DNA of 9,609 bases from Bacteroidales bacterium (GTDB lineage Bacteria; Bacteroidota; Bacteroidia; Bacteroidales; UBA932). The stretch lies in contig JAGDBY010000177.1 in assembly GCA_017958765.1 (NCBI GenBank), forward strand, positions 1-9,609, written 5' to 3'. Under the pieces are notes generated by a model. The model searched no databases, was not told where the DNA came from, and was given only the letters and a program-made list of their open reading frames with translations. The translations under genes were made by a program, and so were the position numbers. The stretch's first letter is position 1. Each line of letters begins with the position of its first letter. This document shows positions 1 through 6,814 of the stretch, in pieces.

Positions 1-546
1 GCTCCCCATCTTTATTCTGCCGATTTCCTTCAGATGGACCTGAGCAAAATATACGGAGACGATCCGTTTGCGCTCATAGGAAATCTGCCCTACAACATTT
101 CTTCTCAGATATTCTTCAAAATTCTGGATTATAGAGATTCTGTCCCTGAGATTGTATGTATGGTGCAGAAAGAAGTTGCCGAGAGAATCGCTTCCAAAGA
201 GGGAAACAAATCATACGGCATTCTATCCGTACTGCTTCAGTGCTGGTACGATATAGAATACCTGTTTACAGTCCCTCCGGGAGCATTCTACCCTCCTCCT
301 AAAGTAAATTCGGCGGTTATACGTCTTACTCGGAATTCCCGCAGTTCACTCCCCTGCGACGAAAAGCTGTTTAAAGCCGTTATTAAGGGATCTTTCAATC
401 AAAGAAGGAAAACCATAAGAAACAGTCTTAAATCGCTGTGTGAGCAAAATAACAGGGAAATCCCGGCTAAATATGCTCAGCTCCGACCGGAGCAGCTCTC
501 GGTGGAAGACTTTATAGAACTGACCTCCCTGCTGGAAAATAAATAA
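1..546 (+). CDS. rsmA: 16S rRNA dimethyladenosine transferase RsmA (KsgA), 5' end missing
   Basis: This enzyme dimethylates two adjacent adenines in the 3'-terminal helix of 16S rRNA, using S-adenosylmethionine, late in assembly of the small ribosomal subunit in the cytoplasm. The frame is open from base 1, and 181 codons are visible; family members are about 260-280 residues, so the first third with the SAM-binding glycine-rich motif lies outside the window. Visible hallmarks, numbered from the first codon shown, are the catalytic motif IV NLPY (28-31, bases 82-93), the QKEVAERI helix (56-63), PPGAFYPPPKVNSAVI (92-107) and the C-terminal FNQRRKT (132-138), which is typical of the small helical domain of KsgA. 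The ATG at base 34 is an internal methionine, not the start. The gene ends in TAA and converges on the foldase gene 44 bases away. The identification is secure. Confidence 0.96.
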   Translation, partial: APHLYSADFLQMDLSKIYGDDPFALIGNLPYNISSQIFFKILDYRDSVPEIVCMVQKEVAERIASKEGNKSYGILSVLLQCWYDIEYLFTVPPGAFYPPPKVNSAVIRLTRNSRSSLPCDEKLFKAVIKGSFNQRRKTIRNSLKSLCEQNNREIPAKYAQLRPEQLSVEDFIELTSLLENK

Positions 547-568
547 GGCCGATTTTCATCGGCCTTAT
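543..568. terminator. Perfect hairpin between convergent genes, probable bidirectional terminator
   Basis: A perfect 10-bp inverted repeat (543-552 pairs with 559-568) has a 6-base loop, TTTTCA. It begins at the rsmA stop codon and lies 22 bases past the stop of the convergent foldase gene. Read on the - strand, the stem is followed by a T-rich stretch (TTATTTTCC). On the + strand the stem ends in TTAT and no longer U-run follows. The position between two convergent 3' ends and the GGCC core support a shared terminator, stronger for the - strand operon. Termination itself is inferred from structure only. Confidence 0.75.
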
Positions 569-590
569 AACTTACAACAAGCTTGAGATT

Positions 591-2657
591 CTAGAAGAAC
601 TTAGCTCTGTTGTCAACTGTCTTTGCCTGTTTGTTGAGAATGTTGGCAATCTGTTGGATACGGAATGCTTCGTACTGAGCGTTGATGCTCTTCACGTCGT
701 CTTCAGTATAGTAAGAACCGCTTTGAACGTCGGTTACTTCGAACAGATATACACCTACTGAACCTGTAACAGGACCTACGACCTTACCCTTAGGAGCGCC
801 TGCAACTGCACCTACGAAACGCGGGTCCAAAGCAGTGGTAGTACCGGCGAATGAAACTCCGATCTCATGGCTTACTGCAGCGTTCAGCACTTCGGACATC
901 TCTTCGAGGGTATTCAAACCTTCGATCTTCTCGGCTATGTCAGCAGCCATCTTTTCACCTTGCTTTTCAGAGCTAAGGATTGTGTTGATGTCATCTTTAA
1001 GCTCCTCGAAAGGAATCTGACCCTCTTTGCGGACCTGAGTTACGGCAACTACGAAATAGTATTTGTTGTCAACTGTGATTACGTCGCTGACATCGCCTTT
1101 CTTAGCGTCGAACATCCAACGAACAACCTCGCGGGCATTTTCTGCCTGACCGATTGCTCTGGTATCTCTTGTGACGTGTGAAAGAGGAATAACCGGGAGC
1201 TGCTCTTCTCTTACGATCTGAGCGAACTTATCAAACTTCCCTTCACTTCTGTCTGCCAAATCTGTGGCCTGCATCAGATAGTCGCGGTAAGTATCGTCGC
1301 TAGGGACAACATTCTTTGTCAGAATAGCCAAAGCAGCCTTAGGGATAGGTTTTGTCTTTTCCAGGACTTTGATAACAGCGATAGCCTGCATTGAAGGAAG
1401 TTTAACTTTCAATACATCGCCTGCCTTTGCATCCAAAGCTTCGCAGAACTCAGGAATACCTGCTGAGTAAGCGACGCTCTGAGTAAGCCAGCCGAAATCC
1501 TGCATCTCAGTAACCTCTCCTTTGTTCTTGAGAACGTTGATTAGAGAATCGGCTGTAGCCTCGGCTGCTGATGAAACGAGAACATAAGAGATGCTTGCTG
1601 AATCGGGAACGTTCTTTTTGGCAATAAGGCGGGCTGCGCTGAAGAAACCGTCACCTTCGAAGATGTCGCTTATAACAGGGCTTTGACCTCTTGCCGGGAA
1701 AGCGAACTGAGCAAATTCTTCAGACTCGCTCTCAATCTCCTCTTTGCTGAAATAGAGTTCGTTGTATGAATTGTCAGAGTTCAGGGTGAGGAAATTCTTC
1801 ATATTCTCTGCATCTCTGAATTCTTCATACAGCTGGTCAAATTCTGCACGGGCTTCTTCTATATCCTGTTCTGATGGCACTACTTCGAAAATTACATACT
1901 CAGCGTCGCGGTTTGCAATCTGAGTGAAGATGTCTTTACGGTCGTTGTAGTATTTCTGAGCCTCTTTAACTGAAACGTTAACCGTGGTGTCAGTGACAAG
2001 ACCGATAGGGAGCATAATGAAATCAACGTCGGCGGTGGTATTACCGGCCTCGATGGTTTGATTGAGCTCCAAAGAGTTCAACACACTGCTGTTTGCAAGA
2101 GCTGCTGAATATTTCTGATAGAGCTGCTGACGGTAAACGGCATCCTCAAGATAATCGTAATATTGAGAATAAAGGCCTGTTTGGTCTTGCTCTATAGATT
2201 GTACGAAAGTCGAGAATGCTTCACGGCTGAAGTTGCCTTCTGCATCGAGGAATGAACCCTGCTGAGCGAGAATCTGAGAAATGTTGGATCCTTGCATAAG
2301 GTCGTAAAGCTCTTCCTGTCCTACTGCGATACCTGCTTTCTTTGTCTGAGGGATGAATACGTAATCATCGAAATAGTCATTCCAAACAAGGTCGCGGAGC
2401 TGCATCTGAGCCTCTTCGGTGTTAGTGTCGGCCTGACCTAAATTCTCGAAAAGATTGCGGGTGTTTTCAACTTTCGTAAAATAATCTTGATATGAGATTG
2501 AATTGCCGTTCATTTCACCCACTTTGTTGCTCTTTGAAACCATCTGCATTGCAGAGCTCAGAGTGTTAGGGTCGATAATGAATGACAGCAAGGCAAGCGC
2601 TATCAAAATTGTAATAAAAATTCCGAGTTTAACGCGGATTTTTTCCAGTAATGCCAT
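591..2657 (-). CDS. PpiD/SurA-like membrane-anchored periplasmic foldase (peptidylprolyl isomerase family)
   Basis: This 688-residue protein probably helps exported proteins fold in the periplasm, anchored in the inner membrane. A short basic start (MALLEKIRVK) leads into one transmembrane helix at about 12-28. A SurA-N-like helical chaperone region follows (about 45-200). A parvulin-like region lies at about 354-436 with the DFGWL motif (387-391). Two further half-modules with the GDV...V...F.V pattern lie at about 508-542 and 613-643, and the tail DNRAKFF is typical of Bacteroidota PpiD. The parvulin signature is degenerate: SYVLVS stands where catalytic domains have an RHILI-like strand, and QAIAVIKV where they have GYHII. 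Chaperone action may therefore outweigh isomerase action. The length fits the family (about 700). The ATG at 2655-2657 has an A-rich leader and no Shine-Dalgarno. It is the last gene of the - strand cluster, 77 bases after lptC. I leave the symbol blank because it is only PpiD-like. Confidence 0.88.
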   Translation of the reverse strand: MALLEKIRVKLGIFITILIALALLSFIIDPNTLSSAMQMVSKSNKVGEMNGNSISYQDYFTKVENTRNLFENLGQADTNTEEAQMQLRDLVWNDYFDDYVFIPQTKKAGIAVGQEELYDLMQGSNISQILAQQGSFLDAEGNFSREAFSTFVQSIEQDQTGLYSQYYDYLEDAVYRQQLYQKYSAALANSSVLNSLELNQTIEAGNTTADVDFIMLPIGLVTDTTVNVSVKEAQKYYNDRKDIFTQIANRDAEYVIFEVVPSEQDIEEARAEFDQLYEEFRDAENMKNFLTLNSDNSYNELYFSKEEIESESEEFAQFAFPARGQSPVISDIFEGDGFFSAARLIAKKNVPDSASISYVLVSSAAEATADSLINVLKNKGEVTEMQDFGWLTQSVAYSAGIPEFCEALDAKAGDVLKVKLPSMQAIAVIKVLEKTKPIPKAALAILTKNVVPSDDTYRDYLMQATDLADRSEGKFDKFAQIVREEQLPVIPLSHVTRDTRAIGQAENAREVVRWMFDAKKGDVSDVITVDNKYYFVVAVTQVRKEGQIPFEELKDDINTILSSEKQGEKMAADIAEKIEGLNTLEEMSEVLNAAVSHEIGVSFAGTTTALDPRFVGAVAGAPKGKVVGPVTGSVGVYLFEVTDVQSGSYYTEDDVKSINAQYEAFRIQQIANILNKQAKTVDNRAKFF

Positions 2658-2699
2658 AGTTTATTCTGTTTATATTTTGTTCAAAAAAGGTTAGGGGTG

Positions 2700-2707
2700 C
2701 AAAAATA
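2700..2707 (-). promoter_or_regulatory. Candidate Bacteroidota -7 promoter element for the foldase gene
   Basis: On the - strand the sequence is TATTTTTG, an exact match to the TAnnTTTG -7 element used by the Bacteroidota primary sigma factor. CACCCC follows immediately, and there are 42 bases between the box and the ATG. Initiation would fall near 2693, giving a leader of about 35 bases. No good TTTG -33 element is present 19-21 bases upstream, so this rests on one box plus its placement in an AT-rich gap. Confidence 0.5.
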
Positions 2708-2734
2708 ATCAAAATAGTTGAATATTGTTAGTAT

Positions 2735-3382
2735 TTACTCAAAAACCTGAAGCGGACCCACAAAATTGACGGTATCTATATAAATCTTCGTACTGTCCTG
2801 TGTCACAACTCCATAAGAATTAAACGGCCTGCGGATGATCGAATTTCTCGCCATTTCGTCCGTTTCCATCCCGTAACCCTGCATCAATCCTTTCGGTGAT
2901 GTCATTCTCACGTAACAGTCTGTATAAATCTTCTTATTCTGCCTGTCCCAGTAGATGGTGTCTGTCTCCATCAGCTCTCCGTTGATGTGATTCATTATCC
3001 TAACGTTTCCGAAAGCCATCCAGGTCTCCGCTCCGTCCGCGTCGGTCACGTGCTTTGCCATCTCGCTGGTAACCTGCGACTCCAGCAGACCGTCCTCCGA
3101 GTAGCCGTAAGCTTCGAACCCGTCCAGATACAGGTCGTACCTGTACCTGACGCTGTCTATTTCGTAGTCATATCTCTCCATCCTGTTGCAGTGCATCGAG
3201 AGTTTCTCTTTATCCCTCTCTATCTGCACGGCTTCCATCCCCGAAACTACCTGCATCGGCATCGTGGTATAGTCGTAGGATTCCTCCACGGTCTTATTCT
3301 TTTTGCAGGAGGCAAATAAGACTAAAGCCGCCAGAAAAAATCCGGCGGCCATAGTAAATTTATAATGATTGTTACTGTTCAA
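2735..3382 (-). CDS. lptC: LPS export protein LptC (lipoprotein)
   Basis: LptC is the inner-membrane-anchored periplasmic part of the Lpt bridge; it takes lipopolysaccharide from the LptBFG transporter and hands it to LptA. The sequence begins with a lipoprotein signal: a hydrophobic stretch, then LFASC with the acylated cysteine at 26. The mature part has LptC-family features, including ETDTIYWDRQNKKIYTD (139-155) and QGYGMETDE (168-176). The length of 215 fits Bacteroidota LptC. The start is uncertain. TTG at 3380-3382 directly follows the in-frame TAA of the upstream gene and gives an n-region with a lysine. The first ATG (3350-3352) would give 205 residues, but its signal peptide lacks any positive charge, so I favour TTG weakly. 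The other Lpt genes are not in the window. Expression is presumably coupled to the TPR-like gene. Confidence 0.9.
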   Translation of the reverse strand: MNSNNHYKFTMAAGFFLAALVLFASCKKNKTVEESYDYTTMPMQVVSGMEAVQIERDKEKLSMHCNRMERYDYEIDSVRYRYDLYLDGFEAYGYSEDGLLESQVTSEMAKHVTDADGAETWMAFGNVRIMNHINGELMETDTIYWDRQNKKIYTDCYVRMTSPKGLMQGYGMETDEMARNSIIRRPFNSYGVVTQDSTKIYIDTVNFVGPLQVFE

Positions 3383-4705
3383 TTATTTGAGTGTGCGGAC
3401 TGTTGTAACCTCTCTCATACCGCCGCAAGACACGGTGTATGACTGTCCGTCAACTGCATCGTACATAAATGCGTCAGCCTGTTGAGGGAAGTATTGACGG
3501 TATTGAGCTGACAGGCTGTTGGCCTCTTCTGTCAATGAAGGGTCGGCTGCCTTTGCTTTGTTCATATAGTCTGTAGCAACCCAGAACTGAGCTCTTGACT
3601 CGATCTCGTTGCCGCTGCACTTCAAAGTGCCCCATACTGTACCCATAAGGAGGTAAGCGCGGCCGGTGTTAGATGCATCCAACTCCATAGACTGTTTAGC
3701 TGCTGCAACTGCTTTTGCAGGCTGTCCCATCTTCTTGTAGTAGAATGTACCCAGCTCGAGAGCGTATGTAGATGCCTGTGCAAGGTTGTCACCGCACATT
3801 GAAATTGCGCTCTGCAATGTCTCTGCAGCCTCTTGATTCTGATCGTGTGAAGAATAAAGTCTGTAGAGGTAGTATGCTGTGCTTGCAGAAGGGTCGATCT
3901 GGTGCAATGATTTAACTGCATTCAGATAGAGGTCTGAATCGATACACTCAGATGAGTTGAGAAGTTTCACGATTGTGCTCAGAACGTCCTTGTCGTTAGG
4001 GCTAGCCTGGTAACGAGGAGTGAAGAGTGTGATCAGGTTGTCGCAAGAAGCCACGCCGCAGTCAGCGAAGATAGTCTCCACGTTTTGCTTAGCAGCTGCG
4101 ATTGTACCGTCAGCTTTCTCTGCAAGAGCTTTGTTCATATACTCTGAAATGGTAGTGTAGCTGTTCATTACAGTCTCGGCATTCAACTGGCCGTTCTTGT
4201 AAAGAGTTGCCACGGTCTCCATATATTTCTGATATACAGGAGCGCTTGTTCCGTCTTCGGTGATAGCAATATTCTTTTCCAACTCGTGGTAGATTGCCAT
4301 AGGGTTGTCGGCATTCCATTTATAGTTGATAATATCCACTGCCTTGTTGTTAAGAGCTGTAACTGCGCTTGTAGGATAAGTAGCTACGCGCACGTCGTGA
4401 AGCATCAACAGTGAGTCGATCAGTTCTGCTCTGCGCTTCTGGTCTTTAACAGTGTTAAGCTCGAAGCGGATAAGCTTCTGACCGTCAACGATCATATTCT
4501 GGCTTGCCTGAGGAGGGCAGATTGCAATAGCCTTCTTCCAAGGAGCCAGTGCTTCCTGAAGATTATTCTGTTTAACGTACTCTCTGTAATATGACAGATA
4601 TGTAACACTGTCGATACTGTCCTGAACGTGTCCATACTTACCTACCTGTGCGAATGTCGGGATCGCAACAAAAAGTGTCAAAAGGATTAGTGCTAACTTT
4701 TTCAT
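3383..4705 (-). CDS. Secreted TPR-like helical-repeat protein, function unknown
   Basis: This 440-residue protein carries a Sec signal peptide (KK n-region, hydrophobic core, probable cleavage after A19 in PTFA-Q), so it acts in the periplasm or at the outer membrane. The remainder is mostly alpha-helical with tetratricopeptide-like pairs: around 39-62 (YYREYVKQNNLQEALAPWKKAI), 277-302, and 313-345 (ALELGTFYYKKMGQPAKAVA followed by a second helix), with another around 377-402. The repeats are diverged and their number is uncertain. The mature chain has seven cysteines (63, 216, 221, 254, 304, 363, 427). The C-terminal block 406-440 (FPQQADAFMYDAVDG, then SCGGMRE and TTVR) looks like a distinct conserved tail of this Bacteroidota family. 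TPR proteins usually scaffold protein complexes, so an envelope assembly role with the adjacent barrel, LptC or foldase is an inference. The ATG start is clear. The TAA stop abuts lptC in the same frame. Confidence 0.85.
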   Translation of the reverse strand: MKKLALILLTLFVAIPTFAQVGKYGHVQDSIDSVTYLSYYREYVKQNNLQEALAPWKKAIAICPPQASQNMIVDGQKLIRFELNTVKDQKRRAELIDSLLMLHDVRVATYPTSAVTALNNKAVDIINYKWNADNPMAIYHELEKNIAITEDGTSAPVYQKYMETVATLYKNGQLNAETVMNSYTTISEYMNKALAEKADGTIAAAKQNVETIFADCGVASCDNLITLFTPRYQASPNDKDVLSTIVKLLNSSECIDSDLYLNAVKSLHQIDPSASTAYYLYRLYSSHDQNQEAAETLQSAISMCGDNLAQASTYALELGTFYYKKMGQPAKAVAAAKQSMELDASNTGRAYLLMGTVWGTLKCSGNEIESRAQFWVATDYMNKAKAADPSLTEEANSLSAQYRQYFPQQADAFMYDAVDGQSYTVSCGGMREVTTVRTLK

Positions 4706-4742
4706 CTTATTTATTTGTGTTATTATTCTTAATTTGGGGGCG

Positions 4743-4750
4743 TAAAGTTA
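4743..4750 (-). promoter_or_regulatory. Candidate -7 promoter element for the TPR-like gene
   Basis: On the - strand the sequence is TAACTTTA, one mismatch (final G to A) from the TAnnTTTG element. It is followed by CGCCCCC and sits 37 bases before the ATG. The layout closely parallels the element before the foldase gene: AT-rich gap, box, C-rich run, A-rich leader. No convincing TTTG -33 box at 19-21 bases is visible. It would let the TPR-like/lptC pair be transcribed separately from mfd-coaX-barrel. Confidence 0.35.
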
Positions 4751-4757
4751 ATAATTT

Positions 4758-6059
4758 TTAATTATACAACGTCTTAAAGAACCAAAGATCAAATAAATTC
4801 AGACCTAAATTGAACTTTATGTATCTCTCGCGTATCAAATTATTAGCTGTTGTTCCCATCTGTCCTAAGTCCACTCCGAATGAAACCGATGTCGATCTGT
4901 TGTACACAGGGAGGCTTACGCCCAGCGTTATACCTACATTTTTAATCTGATGATTATCTAACATCATATACGTTTTGTTGTAATATGCACCAAAACGATA
5001 GGTTAAAGTCGCTCCGTAATAACGGACGTCATATTTGTTAGGTATAAATTCCATGCCAAAGTTGAAAGATTCGGCAACTCCGGTTTTAAAATCGACGTTA
5101 GGAGTAGAGTCGAAAGTGGTCTTGGTCCAGTCCTGGCGGGTGTAGTCAAAGCCTATCATCCAGCTGTCTGTCTTTCTCAGGGTGAAACCTACGGAGAATT
5201 CCGACGGAATGCTGTAACCTGCGAATTTAGAGTTGTCCACAACCTCGACGGTATCGGTATAGGTGCTCGATTTAGCGTATGAAATACCTGACTTCTCGCC
5301 TCTCAGATTAGCTCCCGGGGTGAAAGTGGCGCCCACGGTGAGGCTCATAGTCTCTGAAAGAGGCTGATCATACTGAACTCCGAACTTTGCGGAAAAACCT
5401 CTCGCCATAAACTCCCAGCTTCTCACCAGAGATCTGTAGTAGGTATTGTCGGAGAATGATGTGCTGGAATATCTTCCGATATTTCCCCAGTAGTAGATAC
5501 CGTCCACACCGAGGCTCAGCCTGTCGAACAGAGTAACTCCGGCACCGAAGAACATCTGGTAAATACTTCCCTGGCCGCTCTTGACATAGTTGATGGTTCC
5601 GATTGTAGAAAGCATCTCGTCCGAATCATCAAACGCCTTGAAATTGTATCCCACGGCGCTGTACGGCATAACTCCCAGTTTGAAAGCGGAGTGTTTGTAA
5701 ATCGGGAAAGATACTACCACATGGTGGATGTTGAACATATTGTTGGCCGACCTCTTGTCTCCTTCATTGTAGAGAACATTCTTCTGATGCAGACCGAAAT
5801 CGAGCATAAACGCCCTCTCCTCTCTTGCTGTCACGGCTGCCGGGTTCAGCAGGTTGATAGTGGTCATATCCCTGTTTCCGACTCCGATTCCGCCCATCGC
5901 CAGAGAATTCTGGTCTCCGCCCCTTTCGAGGTGACCGAGGCCGAACAAAGTGTACGGTGAGAAATTATCAAGCGCCGTCTGAGCGGATGCGCTTGCCCCA
6001 GAGAGGAACAGCGCCAAAGAGACGGTCAAAAACAGCAATATGCTTTTATTTCTATTCAT
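4758..6059 (-). CDS. Outer-membrane beta-barrel protein, FadL/OmpP1-like, substrate unknown
   Basis: This is a 433-residue exported protein with a signal peptide of about 26 residues (NRNK n-region, hydrophobic core, cleavage in ASASA-Q). The mature N-terminus has the SPYTLFGLG and AMGGIGVGNRD...INLLNPAAV block (about 34-76), seen in Bacteroidota outer-membrane proteins that resemble the FadL/OmpP1 hydrophobic-compound channels. Thereafter there are alternating strands rich in Tyr, Phe and Gly (for example about 165-260 and 284-433), consistent with a barrel of roughly a dozen or more strands. The C-terminus is WFFKTLYN. There is no plug or TonB box that I can see. Transport of a hydrophobic compound is only the family analogy. 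The ATG lies inside the end of coaX: ATGAATAG makes an 8-base overlap, so translation is probably coupled. The next gene downstream is the TPR-like protein, and the two are likely functional partners. Confidence 0.85.
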   Translation of the reverse strand: MNRNKSILLFLTVSLALFLSGASASAQTALDNFSPYTLFGLGHLERGGDQNSLAMGGIGVGNRDMTTINLLNPAAVTAREERAFMLDFGLHQKNVLYNEGDKRSANNMFNIHHVVVSFPIYKHSAFKLGVMPYSAVGYNFKAFDDSDEMLSTIGTINYVKSGQGSIYQMFFGAGVTLFDRLSLGVDGIYYWGNIGRYSSTSFSDNTYYRSLVRSWEFMARGFSAKFGVQYDQPLSETMSLTVGATFTPGANLRGEKSGISYAKSSTYTDTVEVVDNSKFAGYSIPSEFSVGFTLRKTDSWMIGFDYTRQDWTKTTFDSTPNVDFKTGVAESFNFGMEFIPNKYDVRYYGATLTYRFGAYYNKTYMMLDNHQIKNVGITLGVSLPVYNRSTSVSFGVDLGQMGTTANNLIRERYIKFNLGLNLFDLWFFKTLYN

Positions 6060-6813
6060 CGTATTTAGCTATTAAGGCGAGACCTTCCAGTACCAAGTCT
6101 TTCAAATAGACCGCCTTACCTTTTAATCTGTCAGTAAAATAGACTGCATCTCCTCCGGTGAGAACAACTGTCCTTCTCCGGTTTGCAGACATGTACCCTT
6201 CAATCTCAAACTTTATGCCGAGAATGTTTCCCGCAGCCAGCGCATCGTCCAAATTATTAGCATAGCAGGATATCGGCCGGCCGATGTATTTTGACGGGTC
6301 CCTCAAATCTATTCTCGCCGCAAAGTGCTGAATGGCTCTGTATCTTGTCATAAGCCCCAGAGAGATGGATCCGCCCTTGTATTCTGCTTTCCTTCTCTTT
6401 GTAGCTCTGTTGATAAACTCTACCGTAATGGCCGTTCCGAAATCGAAAACTATCAGGTTTCTGTCCGGAAAACGGGAGTGAGCTGCAAGAATGGCGGCAA
6501 TTCTGTCTGCGCCCATCCCTTCGGGCATTTTCTCCAGAACATCCAGAATTCTAACGTCGGACCTTCTTCGCAGCAGGTCGTTTGTATAGTCCACTGATAT
6601 TATTATCAGCTTTTTACACTTGCTTCTCAGCCCTTTGTAAAACTCTTCGTCGTCCGCTCTGACGTTGGAGAGCACTATCTTGTCCACCCCCTCGGGGATC
6701 GCTTCGAGGACCGAAGCCATCTGCTGGTAATGATCTACACCGCTTATCTCTCCTGAACTGCTCAACCGGGCTACTTTGCAGGAAGTGTTGCCGATATCTA
6801 TCAAAAAATCCAT
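6052..6813 (-). CDS. coaX: Type III pantothenate kinase
   Basis: CoaX phosphorylates pantothenate with ATP, the first step of coenzyme A synthesis, in the cytoplasm. Type III enzymes belong to the ASKHA fold and are not feedback-inhibited by CoA in characterised cases. The 253-residue product shows the N-terminal phosphate-binding DIGNT (6-10), the GMGADR pantothenate-site motif (99-104), the second phosphate-binding motif DFGTA (124-128), GGSISLG (147-153) and the late TGGDA (219-223). The length fits the family (about 240-260). I chose the ATG at 6811-6813 because it places the D-x-G-N-T motif at the usual position and follows the mfd stop by a single base (TAGAATG). A longer frame from TTG at 6862-6864 would add 17 unrelated residues and overlap mfd. 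It overlaps the barrel gene by 8 bases at its 3' end. Confidence 0.95.
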   Translation of the reverse strand: MDFLIDIGNTSCKVARLSSSGEISGVDHYQQMASVLEAIPEGVDKIVLSNVRADDEEFYKGLRSKCKKLIIISVDYTNDLLRRRSDVRILDVLEKMPEGMGADRIAAILAAHSRFPDRNLIVFDFGTAITVEFINRATKRRKAEYKGGSISLGLMTRYRAIQHFAARIDLRDPSKYIGRPISCYANNLDDALAAGNILGIKFEIEGYMSANRRRTVVLTGGDAVYFTDRLKGKAVYLKDLVLEGLALIAKYDE

Positions 6814-6814
6814 T

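Noticed and set aside
4751..4765. AT-only palindrome (6-bp arms, 3-base loop) at the end of the barrel gene, considered as a terminator
   Set aside because: The stem contains only A-T pairs and would be too weak for intrinsic termination; such palindromes are common by chance in AT-rich gaps.
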